Assembly (NCBI RefSeq): GCF_000308435.1
Contig: NZ_BAFR01000007.1
Coordinates: 1-43,655 of the forward strand
Length of the DNA stretch: 43,655 nucleotides
From: Nocardia araoensis NBRC 100135
GTDB lineage: Bacteria; Actinomycetota; Actinomycetes; Mycobacteriales; Mycobacteriaceae
Direction: 5' to 3'
The notes below the pieces were generated by a model. That model saw nothing but the letters and a program-made list of their open reading frames with translations, did not search any database and was not told the DNA's origin. The translations under genes were made by a program, and so were the position numbers. Of this stretch, positions 18,349-26,276 are shown piece after piece; the stretch's first letter is position 1; the number at the start of each line of letters is the position of its first letter.

Positions 18349-18389
18349 AGCTCGTCCCTCACCACCGGCAACGGGGTGAGGGACGAGCT
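18349..18389 (+). terminator. Strong hairpin terminator after cspA
   Basis: A perfect 15-bp stem: AGCTCGTCCCTCACC (18349-18363) pairs with its exact complement at 18375-18389 around an 11-nt loop. No U-tract follows, only TATAT-like sequence, as is common in actinobacteria. It starts 17 nt after the cspA stop. Confidence 0.88.
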
Positions 18390-18480
18390 ATATCTGGGGT
18401 AGTCACGGCCCGTGTGAGCCGGCGGAACGGGTCCGCCGAGCATGCCGCGGCGCAGGTGTGGCGAAACGACAAGGCATACT
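18390..18480 (+). other. Left part of the cspA-topA intergenic region
   Basis: The whole gap 18332-18653 is 322 nt. It holds the cspA terminator, this stretch with no recognised signal, and a large palindrome (next entry). In mycobacteria a gene (Rv3647c) sits here; it is absent. Confidence 0.5.
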
Positions 18481-18518
18481 GATTCGAACTCACGGGCGTA
18501 CGCTCGGTGGTTCGAGTC
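18481..18518. promoter_or_regulatory. 38-bp imperfect palindrome upstream of topA
   Basis: The outer arms GATTCGAACT and GGTTCGAGTC pair as 10 bp (two G-T), then comes a 2x2 mismatch, then CGGGC/GCTCG pairs as 5 bp (one G-T) around GTAC. As DNA it is a near-palindrome centred on GCGTACGC; as RNA it is a stable hairpin. It lies 136 bp before the topA start and could be a repressor site or a leader structure. Confidence 0.5.
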
Positions 18519-18653
18519 GCAAGCACTCGACCACACGCGGCGTCACGGTATAAACGTGTCTGGTGCGGTGTTCAGCCGTCGCAGCCGCTCACCCCAGCCG
18601 CGCACAGCGGGAAACGACGCAGCGCGGGTCGATCAGGAAAGGTGTATTCGCCG

Positions 18654-21554
18654 GTGGCAACACGAGACCTCGGTGCAGCCGACCAGGGCCGTCCCCTGCG
18701 TCGTCTCGTGATCGTCGAGTCCCCGACCAAGGCCCGCAAGATCGCGCCGTACCTGGGTCGTAACTACACGGTCGAGGCGTCGGTCGGTCATATCCGGGAT
18801 CTGCCGCGCGGTGCGGCCGATGTCCCGGCCAAGTACAAGGGTCAATCCTGGGCGCGTCTCGGCGTGGACGTGGACAACGACTTCGAACCCATCTACGTCG
18901 TGAGCCCGGACAAGAAGGCCAAGGTCACCGAGCTCAAGAGTCTGCTGAAGGACGCCGACGAGCTCTACCTGGCCACCGACCCCGACCGCGAGGGCGAGGC
19001 GATCGCCTGGCACCTGCTGGAGACGCTCAAGCCCAAGGTGCCGGTCCGGCGGATGGTGTTCCACGAGATCACCGAGCCCGCCATCCAGGCCGCCGCCGCG
19101 GACACCCGCGACCTCGACAACGATCTGGTGGACGCCCAGGAGACCCGCCGCATCCTGGACCGGCTCTACGGCTACGAGGTCAGTCCCGTGCTGTGGAAGA
19201 AGGTCATGCCGCGGCTGTCGGCCGGCCGCGTGCAGTCGGTGGCCACCCGGGTGATCGTGCAGCGCGAACGCGAGCGCATGTCGTTCCGTTCGGCCGAGTA
19301 CTGGGACATCGCCGCCAAGCTCGACGCGGGCAACGGCGAGGAAAGCGACGCCACCAACCCGAGAACCTTCGGTGCGCGACTGGTCACCGTCGACGGCGCG
19401 CGGGTCGCCACCGGACGCGATTTCGGCTCCGACGGCCGGCTCAAGTCCACCAACGGCGTCGTCGTGCTGGACGAAGGCTACGCGCGCCGCCTGGCCGAAG
19501 CGCTGGACGGCGCCGATCTGGTGGTCTCCTCGGTGGAGGCCAAGCCGTACACCCGCAAGCCCTATCCGCCGTTCATGACCTCGACGTTGCAGCAGGAGGC
19601 GGGGCGCAAACTCCGTTTCACCTCCGAGCGCACCATGCGGGTCGCACAGCGACTGTACGAGAACGGCTATATCACCTATATGCGAACCGACTCGACGACG
19701 CTGTCGGAGTCGGCCATCGCGGCGGCGCGTGCGCAGGCGACCCAGCTCTACGGTTCGGAGTACGTGCACCCGAGCGCGCGGCAATACAACCGCAAGGTGA
19801 AGAACGCGCAGGAGGCACACGAGGCGATCCGTCCGGCGGGCGACACCTTCGCCACGCCAGGTCAACTGCACGCGCGGTTGGACAACGACGAGTTCCGCCT
19901 CTACGAGCTCATCTGGCAGCGCACCGTCGCCTCTCAGATGGCCGACGCCAGGGGCACCACGCTGACGCTGCGCATCACCGGCGTCGCGGGGACCGGCGAG
20001 GAGTGCGTGTTCTCGGCTTCCGGTCGCACCATCACGTTCCCCGGCTTCCTGAAGGCCTATGTGGAGAGCGTCGACGAGGAGGCGGGCGGCCAGTCCGACG
20101 ACGCCGAGTCCAGGCTGCCCGCGCTGGAGGAAGGTCAAGCGGTCACCGCGGTCGAGCTGAATCCCGATGGGCACAGCACCAATCCGCCCGCTCGCTACAC
20201 CGAGGCGTCGCTGATCAAGACGCTCGAAGAGCTGGGCATCGGCCGCCCGTCGACGTATTCGTCGATCATCAAGACGATCCTCGATCGCGGTTACGTCTAC
20301 AAGCGCGGCAGCGCGCTCGTTCCGTCGTGGGTGGCGTTCGCCGTGATCGGCCTGCTCGAAGAGCATTTCGGCCGACTGGTCGATTTCGACTTCACCGCGG
20401 CGATGGAGGACGACCTCGATGCCATCGCCGGTGGACGCGAGCAGCGCGGAAACTGGTTGTCCAGCTTCTACTTCGGCGGCGATCACGGGGTGGAGGGCTC
20501 GGTCGCGCGGTCCGGCGGTCTGAAGAAGATGGTGGGGGACCGGCTCGACGACATCGACGCCCGCGAGATCAACTCCATCAAGCTGTTCACCGATGCGGCC
20601 GGACGAGACGTTGTCGTCCGGGTCGGCAAGTACGGGCCCTACCTGGAGCGGATGGTCACCGATCCGGATGACCCCGAAGGCAACGCGGTGTCGCAGCGGG
20701 CCAACCTGCCGGACGATCTTCCGCCGGACGAGCTGACTCCCGAGGTCGCCGAGAAGTTGTTCGCGACTCCGCAGGAGGGCCGTTCGCTCGGCGTCGACCC
20801 CGAGTCGGGGCACGAAATCGTCGCCAAGGAAGGGCGTTTCGGTCCGTACGTCACCGAGGTCCTGCCCGAGCCGCAGGCCGAGGAGGGACAGGAGCCCGCC
20901 AAGAAGACCGCGAAGAAGGCCGCGGCGCCCAAGCCGCGCACCGGCTCGCTGTTCAAGTCGATGGACCTGGCCACCATCACGCTCGACGACGCGCTCAAGC
21001 TGCTGTCGCTGCCGCGCGTGGTGGGCACCGACCCGGCCAGCGGCGAGGAGATCACCGCGCAGAACGGGCGTTACGGCCCGTACCTGAAGAAGGGCACCGA
21101 CTCGCGTTCGCTGAACACCGAGGACCAGATCTTCACCGTCACACTGGAAGAGGCGCTGAAGATCTACTCCGAGCCGAAGCGCCGTGGACGGCAGGCATCG
21201 AGCGCCGCTCCGCTGCGGGAACTCGGGAACGACTCGGCCACCGGCAAGCCGATGGTGATCAAGGACGGCCGCTTCGGCCCGTACGTCACCGACGGCGAGA
21301 CCAATGCGACACTGCGCAAGGGCGACGAGATCGAATCGATCACTCCGGAGCGGGCCATGGAACTGCTCGCCGACCGGCGGGCGCGCGGACCGGTGAAGAA
21401 GACCGCCAAGAAGGCCGCGGCGAAGAAGGCGCCGGCGAAGAAGACCGCCGCGAAGAAGACCGCCGCCAAGAAGGCGACCACCACCAAGACGGTGGCCAAG
21501 AAGACCACGGCGCAGAAGGCGGCGGCGAAGAAGACCGGCGTCGGGAAGTCCTGA
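18654..21554 (+). CDS. topA: DNA topoisomerase I
   Basis: Type IA topoisomerase that relaxes negative supercoils. From GTG 18654 it has 966 residues. TOPRIM domain: RLVIVESPTKARKI near 17-30 and DPDREGEAIAW with the acidic triad. The catalytic tyrosine is Tyr342 in YITYMRTDS, the same number as in M. tuberculosis TopA. The C-terminal half carries repeated TOPRIM_C modules (GRFGPYVT, GRYGPYLK) without zinc fingers, and ends in a Lys-Ala-rich tail of about 50 residues (KKTAKKAAAKK type) that helps DNA binding and processivity in actinobacteria. AGGAAAGG lies 11 nt upstream; GTG 18642 is an alternative. The 147 upstream codons-worth of open frame from 18507 are not used. Confidence 0.96.
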   Translation: MATRDLGAADQGRPLRRLVIVESPTKARKIAPYLGRNYTVEASVGHIRDLPRGAADVPAKYKGQSWARLGVDVDNDFEPIYVVSPDKKAKVTELKSLLKDADELYLATDPDREGEAIAWHLLETLKPKVPVRRMVFHEITEPAIQAAAADTRDLDNDLVDAQETRRILDRLYGYEVSPVLWKKVMPRLSAGRVQSVATRVIVQRERERMSFRSAEYWDIAAKLDAGNGEESDATNPRTFGARLVTVDGARVATGRDFGSDGRLKSTNGVVVLDEGYARRLAEALDGADLVVSSVEAKPYTRKPYPPFMTSTLQQEAGRKLRFTSERTMRVAQRLYENGYITYMRTDSTTLSESAIAAARAQATQLYGSEYVHPSARQYNRKVKNAQEAHEAIRPAGDTFATPGQLHARLDNDEFRLYELIWQRTVASQMADARGTTLTLRITGVAGTGEECVFSASGRTITFPGFLKAYVESVDEEAGGQSDDAESRLPALEEGQAVTAVELNPDGHSTNPPARYTEASLIKTLEELGIGRPSTYSSIIKTILDRGYVYKRGSALVPSWVAFAVIGLLEEHFGRLVDFDFTAAMEDDLDAIAGGREQRGNWLSSFYFGGDHGVEGSVARSGGLKKMVGDRLDDIDAREINSIKLFTDAAGRDVVVRVGKYGPYLERMVTDPDDPEGNAVSQRANLPDDLPPDELTPEVAEKLFATPQEGRSLGVDPESGHEIVAKEGRFGPYVTEVLPEPQAEEGQEPAKKTAKKAAAPKPRTGSLFKSMDLATITLDDALKLLSLPRVVGTDPASGEEITAQNGRYGPYLKKGTDSRSLNTEDQIFTVTLEEALKIYSEPKRRGRQASSAAPLRELGNDSATGKPMVIKDGRFGPYVTDGETNATLRKGDEIESITPERAMELLADRRARGPVKKTAKKAAAKKAPAKKTAAKKTAAKKATTTKTVAKKTTAQKAAAKKTGVGKS

Positions 21555-21590
21555 GTTCCCAGTCGTGGCCGCGGCCGTAGCCTGAGCGCC

Positions 21591-22097
21591 ATGAGTACCG
21601 AACAGGAGCGCGAGGATCTGATCGCGATGCTCGCCGACCAGCGCGAGATTTTCCGGATCACGCTGCGCGGCATCGATGACGAGCAGGCGCGGCGGCGGAC
21701 CACGGTGAGCGAGCTGACCCTGGGCGGGCTGCTGCACCACCTGATCAGCTGCGAACGGCACTGGACCTCGGTGATCGTGCGGCGGGACGAGAACGCGGAG
21801 CTGGACGTCTCGAAGTTCGGCGCCGAGTACGTCATGGCGGACGACGAGACCGTGGCCGGCCTGCTGGCCACCTGGGACGAGGTCGCCGCGGCGACGGCCG
21901 AGCTGATCCGTTCGGTGGACAGTCTCGACACCTCGATCCCCACCCCGACGACGCCGTGGACGCCGGAGCGGATCTGGCAGTCGGTGCGCTACACGGTGCT
22001 GCACATCTTGCGGGAGATCGCGCATCACTCCGGACACGCCGACATCATCCGTGAGGAGCTGGACGGGGCGAACAGTACGCGGCAGCGCGCTTCCTGA
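21591..22097 (+). CDS. DinB-fold (DUF664) putative metal-dependent protein
   Basis: 168 residues, four-helix-bundle DinB/YfiT-like family, which includes metal-binding thiol-dependent enzymes; in actinobacteria many members use mycothiol. Metal-ligand candidates: His in LLHHLISCERHW (49-58) and HHSGH (about 153-157). The reaction is unknown. The start at ATG 21591 has TAGCCT 7 nt upstream and no ribosome binding site, which indicates a leaderless transcript and its own promoter 36 bp after topA. Confidence 0.82.
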   Translation: MSTEQEREDLIAMLADQREIFRITLRGIDDEQARRRTTVSELTLGGLLHHLISCERHWTSVIVRRDENAELDVSKFGAEYVMADDETVAGLLATWDEVAAATAELIRSVDSLDTSIPTPTTPWTPERIWQSVRYTVLHILREIAHHSGHADIIREELDGANSTRQRAS

Positions 22098-22243
22098 TCC
22101 CGGACCCGGGACGCGCCGTGGGCCGCGGTCACGCCGGCGCGGCCGCGGGCAGTGGCGGACCGGCGTGCACTGCCACCGAACGCGGTTGTCGCGAGTTCGG
22201 TATCGGGACCGAGCTGTCGGTGGCGGCGGCTAGGGTGTACGCC

Positions 22244-23449
22244 GTGGCGGGAGTCTTCGATCGGTTGGTCGGCCAGGAGGCGGTCGAGTCCGAGTTGACG
22301 GCTGCCGCCGTCGCGGCCCGCGGGGGAGTGGTCGAGGGCGCGATGACGCATTCGTGGTTGTTCACCGGCCCGCCCGGGTCGGGCAGATCCGTTGCCGCGC
22401 TGTGCTTCGCGGCTGCGCTGCAGTGCACCGATCCGGCAACGCCCGGGTGCGGCAGGTGCCACGCCTGCACCACGACCATGGCGGGCACGCACGGCGACGT
22501 TCGCCGGGTGGTGCCGGAGGGGCTGAGCATCAGCACCAAGGAGATGCGCGAGATCGTGCAGGTGGCCTCGCGCAGGCCGAGCACGGGGCGCTGGCAGGTG
22601 GTGGTCATCGAGGATGCCGACCGCTTGACCGAGGCGGCGGGAAACGTTCTGCTCAAGGTCGTCGAGGAGCCGCCGGACCGGACGGTGTTCCTGCTCTGCG
22701 CGCCGTCGGTGGACCCCGAGGACATCTCCATCACGCTGCGCTCTCGATGCAGGCACGTGCACCTGGTGACGCCATCGGTGGCCGCCATCGCGCGGGTGCT
22801 GCGCGAACGCGACGACCTCGATGAGAAGACCGCCACATGGGCCGCGTCGATCAGCGGCGGACATGTCGGCCGTGCCCGCAGGCTCGCCACCGACGAGGAC
22901 GCACGCGCGCGCCGTCAGCGCGCTCTGGCTCTGGTCACGGCGGTCGGGAAGCCCGGCGCGGCTTATGCCGCCGCGGACGAGCTGGTACGCGCGGCCGACG
23001 ACGAGGCCAAGCAGATGAGCGCTGCCCGCGACGAACGTGAGCGCGAGGAACTCGCGACCGCGCTGGGCGCGGGCGGCACCGGCAAGGGCGCCGCGAGCGC
23101 CACCCGCGGCTCCGCGGGCGTGCTCAAGGACCTCGAGCGACGGCAGAAGTCCCGCGCGACCCGCACCGGCCGCGATGCACTCGACCGCGCCCTGATCGAC
23201 GTCGCGGGTGTCTACCGGGACGCACTCGCCGTCCGGTTCGGGGCCACCCGGCTCGGCTCCGGCGTCGCGCTCACCCACCCCGACCTGTCCGACGAGATCC
23301 ACGATCTGGCCGATCGCATGCCCCCGGAGGGCCTGCTGAAGTCCATCGAGGCCGTTCTCGCCTGCCGCACCGCACTGGACCTGAACGTCAAACCTCGTTT
23401 CGCCCTCGCCGCGATGGCCGCCGCCCTCATCGCGGCCCGCGCACAGTGA
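22244..23449 (+). CDS. holB: DNA polymerase III subunit delta' (clamp loader)
   Basis: Subunit of the clamp-loading complex that places the beta sliding clamp on DNA. From GTG 22244 it has 401 residues, the same as I recall for Rv3644c. The P-loop reads GPPGSGRS, with Arg in place of Lys, as expected for a delta' subunit that does not hydrolyse ATP. The zinc module Cys-x8-Cys-x2-Cys-x2-Cys follows (QCTDP...CGRCHAC). The SRC motif appears as RSRC. Start: TAGGGT lies 7 nt upstream of GTG and no ribosome binding site exists, a leaderless pattern; the longer frame from 22118 is not used. Confidence 0.94.
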   Translation: MAGVFDRLVGQEAVESELTAAAVAARGGVVEGAMTHSWLFTGPPGSGRSVAALCFAAALQCTDPATPGCGRCHACTTTMAGTHGDVRRVVPEGLSISTKEMREIVQVASRRPSTGRWQVVVIEDADRLTEAAGNVLLKVVEEPPDRTVFLLCAPSVDPEDISITLRSRCRHVHLVTPSVAAIARVLRERDDLDEKTATWAASISGGHVGRARRLATDEDARARRQRALALVTAVGKPGAAYAAADELVRAADDEAKQMSAARDEREREELATALGAGGTGKGAASATRGSAGVLKDLERRQKSRATRTGRDALDRALIDVAGVYRDALAVRFGATRLGSGVALTHPDLSDEIHDLADRMPPEGLLKSIEAVLACRTALDLNVKPRFALAAMAAALIAARAQ

Positions 23450-23513
23450 CCGTTGACCACCCGTTTTCGCGATCGGGCCCGCGAGACGATAGACTGCCCT
23501 GGCCGAAAGGCAC

Positions 23514-23586
23514 GCCGCCTTAGCTCAGTCGGTAGAGCGCTTCACTCGTAATGAAAAGGTCGGGGGTTCGATTCCCCCAGGCGGCT
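23514..23586 (+). tRNA. tRNA-Thr (anticodon CGT)
   Basis: Acceptor arms GCCGCCT (23514-23520) and AGGCGGC (23579-23585) pair perfectly; D arm GCTC...GAGC; TpsiC arm GGGGGTTCGATTCCCCC. The anticodon loop CTCGTAA gives CGT, reading ACG. The outermost anticodon-stem pair is C-A, a mismatch. The 3' CCA is not encoded. TAGACT at 23490-23495 is a likely -10 box. It follows holB as in M. tuberculosis. Confidence 0.97.
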
Positions 23587-23758
23587 CAACAAAAGGCGAG
23601 GTCAACCACTGTTCCGATGCCTGGAACGGGCACGGATTCATCATTCGCATCTCGAGGTGACGAAGGTTCATCGCAGCCCCCGCACGCTTGTGGCGCCGCA
23701 GCGCCGGTGGGTCGCCTGGACGTCTGGTTCTACTGCCGCGACACCGAGCGGAAACTGC

Positions 23759-23774
23759 TGTGATCTAGGTCACT
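23759..23774. promoter_or_regulatory. CRP/GlxR-type box before the oxidoreductase-sigma operon
   Basis: TGTGATCTAGGTCACT matches TGTGA-N2-TA-N2-TCAC(A), the GlxR/CRP consensus, with one mismatch at the last base. It lies 39 bp before the ATG at 23813. The alternative view, a sequence related to the ECF41 -35 element TGTCACA, fits less well because no CGTC follows at the right distance. Confidence 0.55.
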
Positions 23775-23812
23775 TCATGTCGGATCTGGGTGGTGGGGCG
23801 TGTCTGAAGGGC

Positions 23813-25006
23813 ATGACTGATTTCAACGCCATCACCAAGGTTGTCGTTCTCGGCGGCGGTTATGCCGGTGCCGTGGCGGCCAATCGGCTGCGGCTGCGTC
23901 GCGACGTCGAGATAACACTGGTCAACCCCCGGCCGCAGTTCGTCGAGCGGATGCGGCTACATCAGTTCGTGGCTGGTACCCACGAGGCCGGTATCGGCTA
24001 CGACACACTGCTCGGCCCGGGCGTGCGGCTGGTGGTCGACCGCGCCGTCCGTATCGATACCGCTGCCCGCACCGTGGAGCTGGGCTCGGGTCGCGAACTC
24101 GATTACGACTATCTCGTTTACGCGGTCGGTAGTACCGCGGCGATGCCGGCGTCGATACCCGGTGCCGCCGAGTATGGATACCCCATCGCCGAACTGGAGC
24201 ACGCGCAACGGCTGCGCGACGCTATCAGCGAAGTGCCCGCGGACGCGCCGATCGTCGTTGTCGGCGGTGGGCTCACCGGAATCGAGACAGCCGCCGAACT
24301 GGTCGAGCAGGGCCACACCGTCACATTGGCCGGCGGAGGTAGGTTGGCTGCGAGCTTCTCGGATCCGGCTCGGCGGTCGGTCGTGAAGTGGCTGGCCGAG
24401 AACGGAGTCGAGGTGCTCGAGAACACACGGGTAACTGAAGTGCGGCGTGATGCCGTGGTGCTGTCCGATGGCGCTGTGCTGCCCAGTGCGGTCACGATCT
24501 GGACCGCGGGATTCGGTGTGCCCGATCTGGCTTCGCGTAGCGGTCTGCGCACCGATGCGTTGGGCCGGTTGCTGACCGACGAGACGTTGACCAGCATCGA
24601 TGACGACCGTATCGTCGCCGCCGGTGACGCGGCCGCCCCGTCGGGTCGCCCGCTGCGGATGAGCTGTTATGCCGCACAGCCCTTGGGCGCCCAAGCCGCA
24701 GACAACGTGCTGGCCCGCATCGCGGGCGACAAGCCCGCCGTGCTGGATGTGGCTTTTGTGGCTTGCACAGTGGGTTTGGGCGGCCGCGCCGGTGCGATGC
24801 AGTTCAGCCGTCGCGACGACACTCCGGTGAATCTGCACATCAGCGGACGTGTGGCAGGGTTGATCAAGGAGAAGGTGGGGCTGGCGGGTCCGGTGGGAAC
24901 CATCCGCAAGGAGGCCCGCAAGCCGGGCGCGATCCCGTCCTTCCTGGGTCTGGGCAGGCGGAAGGGAATACGAGGAGCCGAGCCGGAGGCGGTGTCGCAC
25001 TCGTGA
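23813..25006 (+). CDS. NAD(P)/FAD-dependent oxidoreductase (NDH-2-like family)
   Basis: Flavoprotein of the pyridine nucleotide-disulfide oxidoreductase superfamily, 397 residues from ATG 23813. FAD site: VVVLGGGYAGAVAANRL (about 8-24). NAD(P) site: IVVVGGGLTGIETAAEL. C-terminal FAD motif: RIVAAGDAAAP. It lacks redox-active Cys pairs. An in-frame ATG at 23777 would add 12 residues, but the CRP-type box would then overlap its ribosome binding site. The stop overlaps the GTG of the ECF41 sigma gene. ECF41 genes are known to sit beside carboxymuconolactone decarboxylase, oxidoreductase or epimerase genes, so this is probably the output or partner of the sigma factor. Confidence 0.85.
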   Translation: MTDFNAITKVVVLGGGYAGAVAANRLRLRRDVEITLVNPRPQFVERMRLHQFVAGTHEAGIGYDTLLGPGVRLVVDRAVRIDTAARTVELGSGRELDYDYLVYAVGSTAAMPASIPGAAEYGYPIAELEHAQRLRDAISEVPADAPIVVVGGGLTGIETAAELVEQGHTVTLAGGGRLAASFSDPARRSVVKWLAENGVEVLENTRVTEVRRDAVVLSDGAVLPSAVTIWTAGFGVPDLASRSGLRTDALGRLLTDETLTSIDDDRIVAAGDAAAPSGRPLRMSCYAAQPLGAQAADNVLARIAGDKPAVLDVAFVACTVGLGGRAGAMQFSRRDDTPVNLHISGRVAGLIKEKVGLAGPVGTIRKEARKPGAIPSFLGLGRRKGIRGAEPEAVSHS

Positions 25007-25923
25007 CCGGGATCGACGAGCACACCGAGCGTTTCCTGCATCTGCGACCTCTGCTGTTCACCATCGTGTATGAAATCCTCGGTTCCGCGACCGAGTCCGA
25101 CGATGTGCTGCAGGACAGCTATCTGCGGTGGCGAAGTGTGGATCTGGCAACTGTCCGCGACACCAAGTCATATCTGGCGCAACTGGTCACCCGGCAAGCC
25201 CTCAACGCGTTGCGGGCCAGTGCCAGTCGCCGCGAGGAGTATGTCGGTCCGTGGTTGCCCGAACCGCTGCTGCTCGCCGACGGTGACGCCTCCGCCGATG
25301 TCGTGCTCACCGAATCGGTGTCGATGGGGATGCTGGTGGTGCTGGAAACGCTCACCCCCGCCGAGCGGGCGGTCTTCGTACTGCGCGACGTATTCGGCTT
25401 CGACTACGCCGAAATCGCCTCGGCGACGGGTCAATCCGTTGACGCCGTACACCAGATGGCCCGTCGCGCCCGCAGTCACGTCCAGGCGCGGCGCAAGCGG
25501 TTCGGGCCTGTCGACACCACCAGAACCGCCGCGGTCACCGAACGATTCATGTCCGCCGCGACCACAGGTGACATGGAGGGCCTGCTGTCGATCCTCGCAC
25601 CCGACATCACCTGGACCACCGACAGCGGCGGCAAGGTGACCGCGCTCCGAGAGCTGGTCATGGTCGGCGCCGAGCGAGTAGGCGCCATACTCATGGCGGT
25701 CTTCCGGTACGCGCAGCACCGCCCTGGCGTCCGGATCGAGGCGGTGAACTGCAACGGCCAGCCCGCACTCGCCTGCTATATCGGCGACAACCTGGAAGCG
25801 GTGCTCGTGTTCGAAATCGCCGACGACAAGATCGTCAACGGCTACGGCATCCGCAACCCCGACAAACTGGCAGCCCTCGACATCCCACGTGTGATCAGCC
25901 GTACCGCCACGCCGCGACCCTGA
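25003..25923 (+). CDS. ECF41-type RNA polymerase sigma factor with C-terminal SnoaL-like domain (SigJ-like)
   Basis: Alternative sigma factor that redirects RNA polymerase and is controlled by its own C-terminal domain instead of an anti-sigma factor. 306 residues. Sigma2 region about 10-75 (VLQDSYLRW), sigma4 about 105-165 (LTPAERAVFVLRDVFGFDYAEIA), then an NTF2/SnoaL-like domain. The three ECF41 hallmarks are visible: WLPEP in the linker, DSGGK (variant of DGGGK) and NPDKL near the end. GTG 25003 overlaps the upstream stop (GTGA); GGAGG lies 13 nt upstream. Confidence 0.93.
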   Translation: MTGIDEHTERFLHLRPLLFTIVYEILGSATESDDVLQDSYLRWRSVDLATVRDTKSYLAQLVTRQALNALRASASRREEYVGPWLPEPLLLADGDASADVVLTESVSMGMLVVLETLTPAERAVFVLRDVFGFDYAEIASATGQSVDAVHQMARRARSHVQARRKRFGPVDTTRTAAVTERFMSAATTGDMEGLLSILAPDITWTTDSGGKVTALRELVMVGAERVGAILMAVFRYAQHRPGVRIEAVNCNGQPALACYIGDNLEAVLVFEIADDKIVNGYGIRNPDKLAALDIPRVISRTATPRP

Positions 25924-25939
25924 CCGCGCGTAGATTCCG

Positions 25940-25967
25940 GCTCGAGCCCGCGCCTACGGGCGAGAGC
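25940..25967. terminator. Hairpin between convergent genes
   Basis: GCTC-GA-GCCC (25940-25949) pairs with GGGC-GA-GAGC (25958-25967) around an 8-nt loop. The tandem GA/GA internal step can form sheared pairs. It sits 17 nt after the sigma gene and 3 nt before the end of the leftward gene, so it could terminate both. Confidence 0.6.
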
Positions 25968-25970
25968 TAT

Positions 25971-26276
25971 TCAGCCTCTCCCTACGATCACGATCAAGTC
26001 CTGTGGCGTCGCTCCATGAAAGGGGTCGCCGGTCATCAGTAGCACCGTCGAGGTGCCGGAAATCAACGAGGAAAGCATAACGACATCCGGTGGACCTTCG
26101 GGTGCGAGTACACGTCCGTCCGGTAGTGGGGTCGCATTCTGGTACACACCCAGTACCTGGACCGTAGAGCCCGATATCACGCGCGCTCCCGCGGCGGGCA
26201 GCAGCACGATGTCACTGGGCTCCAGCTCCAATCTCTCCCCCACCGGACCTGTGCGGAGATCAACCAGCCGAGGCAT
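25971..26276 (-). CDS. Small beta-rich protein encoded overlapping the metalloprotease gene
   Basis: Not recognised. 101 residues from ATG 26276, starting 17 nt inside the end of the protease gene, so translation is probably coupled. No signal peptide or membrane segment. The sequence alternates short hydrophobic strands (LELEPSDIVLLP, STVQVLGVY, TSTVLLMTGD, QDLIVIVG) with Gly/Pro turns, like an immunoglobulin-type or chagasin-like sandwich. The order of strands resembles chagasin-type protease inhibitors, but the NPTTG motif is absent. The tight pairing with a protease makes inhibitor, chaperone or substrate possible roles. The longer frame from 26429 is antisense-like N-terminal noise overlapping the protease. 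Confidence 0.6.
   Translation of the reverse strand: MPRLVDLRTGPVGERLELEPSDIVLLPAAGARVISGSTVQVLGVYQNATPLPDGRVLAPEGPPDVVMLSSLISGTSTVLLMTGDPFHGATPQDLIVIVGRG

Noticed and set aside
18481..18518. LexA (SOS) box or tRNA fragment upstream of topA
   Set aside because: CGAAC and GTTCG are 21 bp apart instead of 4, and the TpsiC-like bases do not fold into any cloverleaf.
23768..23802. ECF41 autoregulated promoter (TGTCACA-N16-CGTC)
   Set aside because: GGTCACT is present but no CGTC follows at the right spacing; the CRP/GlxR reading fits better.
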